Shown: positions 54,193 to 63,307, counted from the stretch's first letter. The stretch: 64,000 nucleotides of DNA from Pseudophaeobacter sp. (GCA_027019165.1 JALUXC010000017.1:310001-374000), one strand, 5' to 3'. Translations and numbers: made by a program. Notes: generated by a model not told the origin, from the sequence alone.

Positions 54193-54628
54193 GGCCCCGG
54201 CGCCCTGTGCCCAGCTTGGCAGATTGGGCCTGGCGTTAACGGATTGCGGCAACAAGGCGCAGATGCGCTCCTGATCCTGTCGACGTCTGCCCCGCGTTTC
54301 CTCGACCAAGATTCGCCACATTCCCCCCAGAGCTGCCCTGATTGGCGCAAGTGTTGATAGAAGGTTTCAGCCAGAGCGCCAATTTGAACGGGGATGCGGC
54401 GGTAAATCTCTATTGTTTTTCAGGCATTTGCGAAAAAGTTAATGAAAATTGGCAAGCTTTGTTAGGCTTTTCCTAAGGTTTCGGCCATTCTGGGGAGGGA
54501 ATAACCGGGGGGTTAGAATTTTGTTAACTACGTCACATTCTGTCCATCATTTCGTCCGTTCGACGCAACATTGAGCCCCATTCCAGCCGCAGCCCTCACC
54601 GAGGGTGGTGATGTGGAAAGTGGAGTGG
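54193..54628. other. Long intergenic region before the protease gene
   Basis: 436 bp without a convincing gene. The right half is AT-rich and holds a short hairpin TTAGG-CTTTT-CCTAA (54462-54476) and the CtrA-like box at 54513-54528. Probably the promoter region of the trypsin-like protease. Confidence 0.5.
54513..54528. promoter_or_regulatory. CtrA-like box (TTAG-N7-TTAAC)
   Basis: One mismatch from TTAA-N7-TTAA(C), about 100 bp before the protease gene. Low specificity on its own. Confidence 0.3.
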
Positions 54629-55348
54629 ATGACGATGAGACTACGAGCTGCATTCGCGGCAGTATGCCTGTCATTGGGCATGCCTGTTGGCGCCTTGGCA
54701 GAGGACAGCCGCTATGGCGTCAATGCGATGCCTGGCTGGGAGGCTGTTGGCCGCCTGAATATTGCTGGGCGCAACATGTGCACAGGCTCTTTGGTTGCGC
54801 ACAATCTGGTTCTGACCGCGGCGCATTGTCTGTTTGATCCTGCAACCGGGCGCCGGGTCGATCCGACGCGTATCAAGTTTGAAGCAGGGCTCTACGGAGG
54901 TTCTGCCAAAGCCTCGCGCACGGTGAGCAAAGCGGTCCTGCATCCGGGCTATCGGTTTGGCAGTGGTGGTATTGCCCAGATCGGGACGGACATTGCGGTG
55001 CTTCGTTTGTCGACGCCCATTGATAGCCGCCAAATTCGTCCTCTGAGCCTGTCTTGGCAGGCATCGCGTGGGGATATTGTGGATGTCGTATCCTATTCTC
55101 ACAACCGCGCTACTACTCCGAGCCTGCAGCGCGGCTGCGAGGTTCTGGCCAAACAGAACCAGACCCTGGTAACCTCGTGCCAGGTGGACTATGGCGCGTC
55201 CGGCTCGCCTGTCTTTGAGGCGGCCCCGGGCCATGCCCCACGGCTGGTATCGGTGATCTCATCCAAGGCCGCCATCGGAGCCAGGCGTGTCTCTCTTGGC
55301 TCTGTTCTGGACGGCACCCTGCGCGCTTTGATGCAAAGCGCCGGATAG
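54629..55348 (+). CDS. Trypsin-like serine protease, exported
   Basis: 239 residues. Signal peptide (residues 1-24, A-L-A-E). The S1 family triad is visible: His66 (L-T-A-A-H-C), Asp121 (G-T-D-I-A-V-L-R-L) and Ser191 (Y-G-A-S-G-S-P-V). The serine motif is G-A-S-G-S-P rather than G-D-S-G-G-P, a V8/glutamyl-endopeptidase-like variant. Cys residues at 51/67 and 170/184 could form disulfides. Convergent with the HlyD gene of the secretion cluster. Alternative ATG at 54635. Confidence 0.88.
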   Translation: MTMRLRAAFAAVCLSLGMPVGALAEDSRYGVNAMPGWEAVGRLNIAGRNMCTGSLVAHNLVLTAAHCLFDPATGRRVDPTRIKFEAGLYGGSAKASRTVSKAVLHPGYRFGSGGIAQIGTDIAVLRLSTPIDSRQIRPLSLSWQASRGDIVDVVSYSHNRATTPSLQRGCEVLAKQNQTLVTSCQVDYGASGSPVFEAAPGHAPRLVSVISSKAAIGARRVSLGSVLDGTLRALMQSAG

Positions 55349-55392
55349 CACCCACTGAACAAATCGTGCGAAAAGAACTTTCGCGCGCGCGG

Positions 55393-55424
55393 CCTGTCTG
55401 ATCCAGCGACCTGTCTGATCCAGC
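55393..55424. repeat. Tandem 15-bp repeat, period 17
   Basis: CCTGTCTGATCCAGC occurs at 55393-55407 and again at 55410-55424 with GA between, in the gap between the convergent protease and HlyD genes. Probably a small duplication. Confidence 0.7.
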
Positions 55425-55524
55425 AGAGGCATGCGAAGAACACAGCACTTGGGCGATCACGTCTTGAGTGCCGGTCTGAAACAGCCCCCCAAAACATCGA
55501 CCTCAGAGTATTCTTTCCGCAGAC

Positions 55525-56697
55525 CTATGGTTCGCGGAATGCTTCGCGCGACTTGTAGAGCGGTTTGAGAAGGTAATTTAGAACGGTTTTGGACCCGGTC
55601 CTCAATTCAGCCGTTGCGCGCATGCCAGGGCGGATTTCTATGGACTGCTGGCGCTCGGTGAATCCTGACCGGTCTACGCGGACGGTCACGCGATAGAATG
55701 GCTCGGCGCGCGGGTTGCGCTCATCCTCAAATGTATCGGCGGACACGAAATCAACCGTACCCTTGAGCGCGCCATAGATCGTGTAATCATAGGCCGATAG
55801 TTTGATTGTAGCCTCCTGGCCGGGCTCTACGCTGGCGATGTCCTTTGGATTGACGCGTGCCTCAACGAACAATTCTTCACCCAGCGGGATGATCTCAAAG
55901 ATTTCTTCGCCGGGGCGCACGACGCCGCCGATGGTGGTCACGGCAAGGCTGTTGACGATGCCGCTCATGGGGGCGGTGATAACCGTGCGATTGAGCTGAT
56001 CCGTGGCCAGACGCAGCTCCTGGCGCAGGGAGGCCAGCTCGCGCAGCGCCTTTGAATACTCCTCGGCCAGATCCAATTCGTTTTGGGTGCCAAGCTCGGT
56101 ATATTTTGCCGCCGCATCAGTTGCGGACTTTTGCGCCTTGTTGACCTCGTTGAGCGCTACAATGTTGGTCTTGTAAAGCTTTTGCAGGTTTTCCAGCTCG
56201 TCATTGAGCTGCGTCATGATGGTTCGGGCACTGTCGCGGCGGCTTTGGAAGTCTGTTTGCCGCGCTTTCAAAAGGGTGCGCTCCGATGCCAGGATCTCGG
56301 CAGAGCGCTGGGCCAGCGGGGCAGGGACCTCGAACTCGAGCGCGCCGTTCATTTCCGCTTCCAGCCGGTACTGCTTGATCTCAAGCGCATCGATCTGTTC
56401 CTGCAGCTCATCTGCCGCTGCGCGGAACTTTGTATCCTGAAGGCGCCCAAGAACCTGTCCAGCCTGAACGCTGTCGCCTTGCCGCACAAAAAGTTCGGCC
56501 AGAATACCGCCTTCAAGGTTTTGCACGATCTGCGCCCGGGAAGAAGAGACCACCTCGCCATCGCCGCGTACGATCTCATCGACCGAAGCAAAGGCCGCCC
56601 AGGCGAGAAAGGTCACGACAGAGGCGGCCACCAGGTAGATGATCCGCCCCGATCCGCGTGTCTCTTCGGTAAAGTCGAAATCCGTTATCGCGGTCAT
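55525..56697 (-). CDS. Type I secretion periplasmic adaptor (HlyD family)
   Basis: 390 residues. Membrane helix about 18-40 (GRIIYLVAASVVTFLAWAAFAS), lipoyl-half G-D-G-E-V-V-S-S-S-R-A-Q-I-V-Q-N-L-E-G-G-I, long coiled coil (about 95-230), second lipoyl half T-V-I-T-A-P-M-S-G-I-V and beta-barrel end R-P-G-M-R-A-T-A. Resembles LapC. Its start overlaps the ABC gene stop (ATGA). Confidence 0.93.
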   Translation of the reverse strand: MTAITDFDFTEETRGSGRIIYLVAASVVTFLAWAAFASVDEIVRGDGEVVSSSRAQIVQNLEGGILAELFVRQGDSVQAGQVLGRLQDTKFRAAADELQEQIDALEIKQYRLEAEMNGALEFEVPAPLAQRSAEILASERTLLKARQTDFQSRRDSARTIMTQLNDELENLQKLYKTNIVALNEVNKAQKSATDAAAKYTELGTQNELDLAEEYSKALRELASLRQELRLATDQLNRTVITAPMSGIVNSLAVTTIGGVVRPGEEIFEIIPLGEELFVEARVNPKDIASVEPGQEATIKLSAYDYTIYGALKGTVDFVSADTFEDERNPRAEPFYRVTVRVDRSGFTERQQSIEIRPGMRATAELRTGSKTVLNYLLKPLYKSREAFREP

Positions 56698-59297
56698 TTC
56701 TTCTCTCCTGCGGCGAGATGGGCCAGAACCTGATCGCGCGGCCCGTCGACGACCATGCGTCCAGCCTGCAGAATCAATGTGCGGTTGGTCAGGGACAGGA
56801 TCGGCATCCGGTGCGTTGCAATAACTGCAGTGCGCCCCTCAAGCCAGCTTTCCAGACGGCTCACCATGGTGCGTTCCAGCGTTTGATCCAGCGCCGCGGT
56901 GGGTTCATCCAGCAGCACGATGGACGGGTTCTGCAGCCACAGCCGCGCCCAGCCGATGGACTGACGCTGACCAATCGAAAGCCCGCTGCCGCCATCGGTG
57001 ATCTCCAGATCCAGCCCCTTGTGGTGAGCGCGCACAAAGGCGCCGAGGCCGGCAAATTCCAGGGCCTCCATCAGGCGGGCATCGTTGCGCTCAAGCTGAC
57101 CAAGGTTCAGGTTGTCCCTCAGAGTGCCGCTCATCAGGCGCACATCCTGGCTGAGATAGCCGATATGGCGGCGTAGATCGCGGGGGTCGATCTGGGCCAT
57201 GTCGGTGCCGTCCAGCATGATCCGGCCTTTTTCCGGCGCGTAAAGACCGGAAAGGAGTTTCAGAAGCGTCGACTTGCCGGACCCGTTCACCCCCAACACC
57301 GCAATCTTTTGGCCGGGCAAAATGGCAACGGCAGGGACATCCAGCGTTGGTGCGGCGTCGGAATCATAGCGAAACACCACTTCACGCAGATCGAAACGTC
57401 CGGTCAGTCTGTCCCGGCGCAGGTAGCTGCGGGAGGCGTCCTTGTCCTGGGGAGCTTCTGCAATGGCGTCCAGCGCCTCAAGGGCTGCTTTGACGTTGCT
57501 CCAGCGGGCCAGGGTCCCGGCGAATTGCGTCAGCGGTGCCAGGGTGCGGCTGGTGAGGATGCCGGTGGCAATGATGGTGCCGACGGTGAATTCGCCGACA
57601 AACACCATCAGCGTACCAAGGACCACAGCACAGACATAGGTGGCCTGCTGCACCCCTTGCGACCAGTAGGTGAGGGCGCTCGACAGGCGGCGCTGTTCGG
57701 TCGAAGAATGAGAGGCAAGGATGTTCAGCTCATCCCAGAGGCGCATCACGCGATCTTCGCCGCGCTGGGACTTGACGGTGTCGAGCTCGCTCAGGGTTTC
57801 ATGCAACAGGCGCCCAGCCTTGGCATTGGCCCCCTGGGTCTGGCGGGTGAGGGCGATCATGCGCTTTTGCAGGAAATAGGCCGGCAGCAGCATCAGTATG
57901 CCGCCGGCAACCAGCACCCAGACAATGGGCCCTGCGATCGAGGCCACCAGCAGCAGGAACACCGCGATGAACGGAATATCCGCAAGGGTCGACAGGGTGG
58001 AGGAGGTAAAGAACTCCCGCACCGAGCCAAAATCACGCATCGCGGCAAACAGCCCCGAAGGTGGCAGCGGTTTCTTGTCAGAGCGCATGCCGATGAGGCG
58101 GCGCATCAGGCTGTGCTGCACGGTCAGTTCGATCTGGCGGCCGGCACTGTCGGTCAGACGGGCACGGGCCACTTTCAGGCAAGCCTCCAGCGTGATGGCA
58201 AGGAAGGCGCCAATGGCCAGCACCCACAGGGTCGCATGGGACTGGTGCGGAACCACCCGATCATAGACCTGTAGGGAAAACAGCGCGACGGACACCGCCA
58301 GAACGTTGGCCACGAGCGAGCCAAGTATGATCTCGCCCACCTGGCGGCGATACTTTGGGAACTCTCCCCAGAACCAATGCCCGGTGTCGAGCTTTGGTGT
58401 GTGGCGAGCCGACATCTGCGACAGGGGCGTCCGTGCCCCCAGGGTCAGGCCCTTGAAATAGGGTTGGAATTCTTCCAGCGGCACCTCGGCACGGTTGTCC
58501 GGGCAGGTGGTGTCATAGATGAACAGCCTGTCGTCGCTTTGTTCAAGCACCAGAACGCATTGACCGCCCTGCATCATGGCGAGGGCAGGCCAGATCTCGG
58601 GGGTGAGCGCTTTGACCTTGCGCAACTTGGCCTTCAGCCCGGTTGAGCGCAACGCCTTGGCGAGGCTTTTGGGAGAGGTATCGCCCTTGGCGCTTTTCCA
58701 CAGGTGGGCGGCGATATCGCCGGCCTGGGTCTGGGCGCCTTTGAGGGCTGCGAGCGTTGCAATCAGCTCTGCGCGATGCTGGACGCGGTCCTCGGCGGCC
58801 TTTGCGATGGCAGCTTCATCGAGGTCCGGCTCTTGATGGGACGGCTCTTGCGCATCAACGCGCGTGCTCAAGGGCAGGATTTCGGCCTCTGACGCTTCCG
58901 GCAATCCACTGTTTTCGGCCCCCAAGGCCTCTGGTTGCGGTGCGGCGTTCTGGTCCGGCGCATAGGTGGTGATATGAACAACGGGGTCCTGAATAGGGGC
59001 CACCTCATCTGCCGGCTCAGGGTTTGTATCGGGCGCGGGGACATGCGTGTCGAGGACCAGCGGATCGCCAGGTTGAAACGGCGGCGGGGTTTGGCCCTGT
59101 GGCGCGGGCGCGTCGTCGAAGGGGTCAGACGCAGCAAAGGTATCTGGCAGGGGCTCAAAGGCAGGCGGGCTGAACGGGGGAGGCGGCGCAAAGGACGCCA
59201 CATTGTCCGGGGCTTCGGCGATGGGCACCGCCTCTGCCGTTTGAGCGCCGTCTTGCGCCTTGCGGGGTTTCCTGAATTTTCCGGGGAACCTGATCAT
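56694..59297 (-). CDS. Type I secretion ABC transporter (LapB-like)
   Basis: 867 residues. A Pro/Ala-rich N-terminal extension (about 1-190) precedes a C39-like domain (about 195-300) that shows no catalytic Cys-x-His pair, then a six-helix transmembrane domain (about 310-600) and the ATPase: Walker A G-V-N-G-S-G-K-S-T (about 675), signature L-S-I-G-Q-R-Q-S-I (about 774), Walker B I-V-L-L-D-E-P, H-loop A-T-H-R. Degenerate C39-like domains are typical of exporters of large adhesins or RTX proteins. Operon with TolC and HlyD by 4-bp overlaps. Confidence 0.92.
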   Translation of the reverse strand: MIRFPGKFRKPRKAQDGAQTAEAVPIAEAPDNVASFAPPPPFSPPAFEPLPDTFAASDPFDDAPAPQGQTPPPFQPGDPLVLDTHVPAPDTNPEPADEVAPIQDPVVHITTYAPDQNAAPQPEALGAENSGLPEASEAEILPLSTRVDAQEPSHQEPDLDEAAIAKAAEDRVQHRAELIATLAALKGAQTQAGDIAAHLWKSAKGDTSPKSLAKALRSTGLKAKLRKVKALTPEIWPALAMMQGGQCVLVLEQSDDRLFIYDTTCPDNRAEVPLEEFQPYFKGLTLGARTPLSQMSARHTPKLDTGHWFWGEFPKYRRQVGEIILGSLVANVLAVSVALFSLQVYDRVVPHQSHATLWVLAIGAFLAITLEACLKVARARLTDSAGRQIELTVQHSLMRRLIGMRSDKKPLPPSGLFAAMRDFGSVREFFTSSTLSTLADIPFIAVFLLLVASIAGPIVWVLVAGGILMLLPAYFLQKRMIALTRQTQGANAKAGRLLHETLSELDTVKSQRGEDRVMRLWDELNILASHSSTEQRRLSSALTYWSQGVQQATYVCAVVLGTLMVFVGEFTVGTIIATGILTSRTLAPLTQFAGTLARWSNVKAALEALDAIAEAPQDKDASRSYLRRDRLTGRFDLREVVFRYDSDAAPTLDVPAVAILPGQKIAVLGVNGSGKSTLLKLLSGLYAPEKGRIMLDGTDMAQIDPRDLRRHIGYLSQDVRLMSGTLRDNLNLGQLERNDARLMEALEFAGLGAFVRAHHKGLDLEITDGGSGLSIGQRQSIGWARLWLQNPSIVLLDEPTAALDQTLERTMVSRLESWLEGRTAVIATHRMPILSLTNRTLILQAGRMVVDGPRDQVLAHLAAGEKK

Positions 59298-60592
59298 ATC
59301 TTATTCCCATCTGCCAACAGGCCCATATCCCGGGCCAGCTCTAGCTGGATCAGGATGACCTCGTATTTTGCATCGATATGTGCCTGTTCGCGGCGGATCA
59401 GCTCTTCGTAGATGGAGACGACCTCCATCACCGGGCGCTGACCGGCCTCATATTGCGATTTGAACAGTTTGTATGTTTCGCGACTGGCGCGGGCGAGGGC
59501 GGCGGTTTCGCTTTCCTGCCGGATGTAAGAGGCCAGACGCTGCATTTGACGCGAATAGGTGCGCCGGGCGTCTTCCTCGGCTTCGCCAACGGTGCGGCGT
59601 GCAGCTTCCTTGGTGGCGTCCAGCGCTTTCAGGGCGGCCGGTGTGCCCAGGCCCAGAGGTGTCGCCATATCCAGGGTCAGCCCTGCGCCGGATCCGTCGC
59701 TTGTTGCATTGCCGGCGGCGGCGACCTGCGGCAGCAGACCTGCGCGCCCGGCCTTGGCTTCGGCGATGGTGCGCTCGGCTTCGGCCTGCGCTTTCATTAC
59801 GTCCAGAAAGGAGGTTTGTTGCGGAGGCGTGCCCAGATCCATGCGCCGCGGTTTTTCGGGAAAACGCTGGCCGGTCATCGCCTGCAGTTCGGCCCGCGCC
59901 GTGGCGGCCGAATCTGCCGCAGTTGCTTTGGCGGTGCGCAGGCCCGAGATCTTGCTATCCACCACGTTGAGGTCGGATTGATCATTAAGGCCGCCTTGGA
60001 CGCGTCCGCTCACAATGCGGCGAAATTCACTCATCTGGTTGATGGCACGGCCCAGATAGGCGGCTTTCTCATCCCCGCGAAGACCTGCAGAGTACAGCCC
60101 CACCGCCGACTGCACCCGCGTGTTCATGTCAATCGACAGATTGACGGCGGCCACTTCCACATCGGCGGCGGCAAATTCGCGTTCCGCCTTGCGGCGGCCG
60201 TTGTCGAAAATGATCTGCTCAATCAGGATCCCCGCCACCAGATCGCCGAGGTCCGTCAGACTGACCGAAGGGCCGATGGTCGGCAGCCAGTTCTTGGATT
60301 TCGCCTCGGCGCGCAGTTTGGCGCTGATCAGCTCGGCTTCGGAGGCGCGGGCTGAGGCTGAAATGGCGGCTTCACCGACCTCACGGTAGATGCTGCCGTC
60401 CTCAAGCAGTGACCGGCGCTGCAAGAGCGCCGAGATGATGGGGGAGGCCGCTTCACTGTCGTTTTGTTCAAAACTGCTGGCGGTGCGCGAGACGGAGCCG
60501 TCGTCATTTTTGACGAGAAATGGTGATTTTTCTGCACAGGCCGAGAGGCTGCACAGCAGCGCCATCACCATAGCGGATCGTCCCAAGTGCAT
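59294..60592 (-). CDS. TolC-family outer-membrane channel, lipoprotein
   Basis: 432 residues. Signal with lipobox L-S-A-C. Coiled coils of the OEP repeats, e.g. A-S-A-R-A-S-E-A-E-L-I-S-A-K-L-R-A-E and V-D-S-K-I-S-G-L-R-T-A-K, Ala-rich helices throughout. Stop overlaps the ABC start (ATGA). Forms the outer exit of the type I system for the adhesin upstream. Confidence 0.88.
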   Translation of the reverse strand: MHLGRSAMVMALLCSLSACAEKSPFLVKNDDGSVSRTASSFEQNDSEAASPIISALLQRRSLLEDGSIYREVGEAAISASARASEAELISAKLRAEAKSKNWLPTIGPSVSLTDLGDLVAGILIEQIIFDNGRRKAEREFAAADVEVAAVNLSIDMNTRVQSAVGLYSAGLRGDEKAAYLGRAINQMSEFRRIVSGRVQGGLNDQSDLNVVDSKISGLRTAKATAADSAATARAELQAMTGQRFPEKPRRMDLGTPPQQTSFLDVMKAQAEAERTIAEAKAGRAGLLPQVAAAGNATSDGSGAGLTLDMATPLGLGTPAALKALDATKEAARRTVGEAEEDARRTYSRQMQRLASYIRQESETAALARASRETYKLFKSQYEAGQRPVMEVVSIYEELIRREQAHIDAKYEVILIQLELARDMGLLADGNKI

Positions 60593-60643
60593 ACTGCCCC
60601 GTGCCCTTCTTCTCGCGTGCCTTTTCGGCTTTTTGTTTTGGGA

Positions 60644-60675
60644 TTCGGCGGGCCTGCCTGACGGGCCGCGCCGAA
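60644..60675 (-). other. Hairpin at the adhesin-TolC junction
   Basis: Stem TTCGGCG+GGCC / GGCC-g-CGCCGAA just after the adhesin stop, no T tract. May stabilise the adhesin mRNA or reduce read-through into the export genes. Confidence 0.4.
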
Positions 60676-60682
60676 ACAGTCA

Positions 60683-62935
60683 TTAGATGAGAACGTTGAC
60701 GTCCTGGTCCACCAGCAGGGTCGTGCCGTCAGTGCCGACGGTGTAGACGTTGTAGATCTGCCCATCCACAAGTTGCGTACCTGCGGCAGATGCACCTGCC
60801 ACCGTCAGGGTGTCATCCGCGCCGCCGTGCACCGTCAGTGTGTCAGAATTGCCCGACAACGCCTTTATGTTGGCTTCCGTGAGGCTGAGAGACACATCGG
60901 CTGCATAGTCCAGGTTCAAGGCATCAATGTTGAACTGTGACAGGCCTGCGTGATCCATCGTGCCGCTGTTGACGGCATTGTCTTCCAAGACCACCAGAGT
61001 GCTGGAGGCGTTTCCGGCCGTGTCTTCGCTGCTCACAACCAGGTGGGTTCCATCAGGCACGGGTGTCGAGAATGTAAACTCGGTGCCGAAGACCGGATCC
61101 TGTGCAACAACGGCCGAAGGCGAAGTGACCGAACCGTTGCTTTCCAGGGCGTTGACCGAATAGCTGTCGGTGACACCTTCGGCGCTGATCCGACGCACGT
61201 CGCCGCTTGAGAAGGTGACAGAATCCACATCCGGGGTCGTGTACTCGGTATCCACGGTAAAGGACTCAGAGATCGAGCGGGTGTTGCCTGCCGCATCCGT
61301 TGCAACGATCGTTGCGTTGGTTGCGTATTCGCCGCTTGGGATGTCGGCTTCAGCAAAAGTCACGCTCCAGTTGCCGGCGGCATCGACGCTGGCGGTACGT
61401 GTGATGCTACCGATGGAAACCTCAACGCCAGAGCCCTGTTCCACCGTTCCCGTTAGGGTCACACCCGCACTGCGCTCGGCCAGGTTGATCACGTCATCAG
61501 CCGTTTGACTGGATGCAACGGTAAGGGGGGTCACCTCTGTGTCAATCGCCAGGGTGTGCGACGTGCTCGCGGTGTTGCCCACTGCATCGGTTGCCTGAAC
61601 CGTTACTGCCGCATTGTAGCTACCTGCCGGAATGTCCGAGGCCGAAAAACTTGCGGTCCAGTTGCCCTGTGCATCGACTGAGGCGGTCCGGGTGACGGAG
61701 CCGAGCTGCACCAAGACGGTTGATCCCGGCTCCACGGTTCCGGTCAGGTCTATTCCACCGCTACGTTCGGCTGCGTTTACAGTGTCGTCTCCGCCTGCCT
61801 GCCCCGCGGCGATACCCACTGCGGTTTCAGTGTCGATGCGCACTGTGTGAGTTTCAGAGGAGCTGTTGCCTGCCGCATCGGTCGAGGTGATGGAAATTGC
61901 ACTGTCGTAGGTGCCACCGGAAATCTGCCCGGCGCCAAAGTTGATCGACCAGCTACCGTCGTTTGCGACCGTGGTTGAACGTGTATGACCTTGAAACTCA
62001 ACAGTTATCGAAGCTCCGGCTTCGCCTGTGCCGGATAGAGCCACGCCGTCTGACGCTTCAGCCAAATTGATGATGTCGTCGCCTTCGACGGTATCGATCG
62101 CGATCGGAGGCGCGATCGTGTCGACCTCTAGAACGTCGTTGTAGCTGTTGCTGTTGCCTGCTGCATCGGTGGTCGTAATCACAACCGGAGTTTCGTATTC
62201 ACCGGTCGGGATGTCGGCGGAGTCGAAGGTAACCGACCATGTTCCATCTGGATTCACGGTCGTGCTTTGCGTGACCCCGTTGACGAGGACCTCCAAGCTG
62301 GCTCCGGGCTCGCCTGTGCCGCTGATAACGGGGCCTGCAGAGTGGTCCGCTGCATTCACAATGTCACCCACGGACTGGGTGCCGTCGGTCACATCGGCAA
62401 CTGGTGCGGTGGTGTCCGGTGTCGACGACGATCCTCCGTCGCCGTCGTCATTGAGAACGGCAGCCGTACCGACGACCCCGGCTGCGGCGGCGCCTGCGGC
62501 GCCAAAACCGCCAAACAGCGGTGCGGCAAGCGGCGCGATCACGGGTTCAATCCGGTCCACATCCAGGAAGACCAGATCGTCATAGGCGCTCCATTTGCCA
62601 GTCAGATCCAAGGATTCGTAACTGGCAAAAAGCATGCCGTCCGCTTTGTCCTCAAGGACGACTTCGATGAAATCACCATTGGCGCTGAGGAACAGATTCT
62701 TTCCACCGGTTCCAGCGGCGCTGAAGTAGTTGTCCAGCACCAGCGTTTCACCATTGGCCAAAACGATGTGAAGATCCGCGCCGCGCCTGGCGTAGCTTTC
62801 GATCTCGGCCCGCTCCAGGTTGAGGGAGATGTCTTTGGCCCGACTTACGTCGAGATGAGCGGGAGAACCCTCAGGGAAGGTTCCCTGAAAGGTGGTTCCC
62901 GTCACGCCACGGGAAATATATCCGACAGTACTCAT
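60683..62935 (-). CDS. Small BapA/LapF-like Ig-repeat adhesin, type I secretion substrate
   Basis: 750 residues from ATG 62935. The N-terminal about 115 residues match the BapA/Bap/LapF prefix-like domain (R-A-K-D-I-S-L-N-L-E-R-A-E-I-E-S-Y-A-R-R-G-A-D-L-H-I-V-L and Y-D-D-L-V-F-L-D). A Gly/Ala-rich hinge (GGFGAAGAAAAGVVG) and four tandem bacterial Ig-like domains of about 95 residues follow, each ending A-T/S-D-A-A/V-G-N. After a variant fifth region comes a C-terminal Asp/Gly-rich secretion end (D-T-L-T-V-H-G-G-A-D-D-T-L-T-V-A-G). No classic GGxGxDxLx RTX tandem array. Asp-rich, so probably Ca2+-binding. Followed by TolC, ABC and HlyD genes, the dedicated exporter. Confidence 0.85.
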   Translation of the reverse strand: MSTVGYISRGVTGTTFQGTFPEGSPAHLDVSRAKDISLNLERAEIESYARRGADLHIVLANGETLVLDNYFSAAGTGGKNLFLSANGDFIEVVLEDKADGMLFASYESLDLTGKWSAYDDLVFLDVDRIEPVIAPLAAPLFGGFGAAGAAAAGVVGTAAVLNDDGDGGSSSTPDTTAPVADVTDGTQSVGDIVNAADHSAGPVISGTGEPGASLEVLVNGVTQSTTVNPDGTWSVTFDSADIPTGEYETPVVITTTDAAGNSNSYNDVLEVDTIAPPIAIDTVEGDDIINLAEASDGVALSGTGEAGASITVEFQGHTRSTTVANDGSWSINFGAGQISGGTYDSAISITSTDAAGNSSSETHTVRIDTETAVGIAAGQAGGDDTVNAAERSGGIDLTGTVEPGSTVLVQLGSVTRTASVDAQGNWTASFSASDIPAGSYNAAVTVQATDAVGNTASTSHTLAIDTEVTPLTVASSQTADDVINLAERSAGVTLTGTVEQGSGVEVSIGSITRTASVDAAGNWSVTFAEADIPSGEYATNATIVATDAAGNTRSISESFTVDTEYTTPDVDSVTFSSGDVRRISAEGVTDSYSVNALESNGSVTSPSAVVAQDPVFGTEFTFSTPVPDGTHLVVSSEDTAGNASSTLVVLEDNAVNSGTMDHAGLSQFNIDALNLDYAADVSLSLTEANIKALSGNSDTLTVHGGADDTLTVAGASAAGTQLVDGQIYNVYTVGTDGTTLLVDQDVNVLI

Positions 62936-63113
62936 TTTCTGCTCGCCTATACGCATGGTGTCGCCGCTTCCGGGCGTTCACCTGGTTCATTGCCTGTACG
63001 TTTGTCTCAACTCACAAATGGCCGTCTTTTGCGGCCTTATTTACTTCGCATTGTGACTAATTTCAGTCTTGTGTCCAGTGAATGCATGGCTGGATGAGAG
63101 CCAAAACTCCACA

Positions 63114-63160
63114 AATAGTGGCCCAATAGTGTCAAAAACTAAAATTTTAAACAAATTTGT
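63114..63160. promoter_or_regulatory. Direct repeat and palindrome in the adhesin upstream region
   Basis: AATAGTG at 63114-63120 and again at 63125-63131 (11-bp period), AAAATTTT at 63141-63148 and the perfect palindrome ACAAATTTGT at 63151-63160. The gap 62936-63307 (372 bp) between divergent adhesin and peptidase genes is otherwise without a gene. On the minus strand TTGACA lies inside the block and could be the adhesin -35. Confidence 0.4.
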
Positions 63161-63179
63161 AGCCTTTTGGTGTCAGTTC

Positions 63180-63195
63180 TTACCGAAAGGTTAAC
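63180..63195. promoter_or_regulatory. CtrA-like box (TTAC-N7-TTAAC)
   Basis: One mismatch from the CtrA consensus, about 245 bp before the adhesin start and 113 bp before the peptidase start. Confidence 0.3.
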
Positions 63196-63307
63196 GGCGT
63201 GTCGGTGCGGTCGTGGCGGGTGTTTTCCTGCATATTTGCGGTTGGCTTTGGCCCTCGTTTGTGGCGAAGGTACTGGCAAATTGCGGCGATCAAACGGAGA
63301 TGCAAAA

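Noticed and set aside
54629-55348. LapG-type adhesin-releasing protease
   Set aside because: The protein has a Ser/His/Asp trypsin fold, whereas LapG is a cysteine protease of another fold.
61250-62400. CRISPR-like regular repeats
   Set aside because: The periodicity of about 290 bp comes from the coding Ig domains of the adhesin; no short identical repeats with unique spacers exist in the window.
60683-62935. RTX toxin
   Set aside because: No tandem G-G-x-G-x-D-x-L nonapeptides; the repeats are Ig-like.
62267-63097. 276-codon plus-strand open frame
   Set aside because: Antisense to the adhesin prefix domain, which has clear family motifs.
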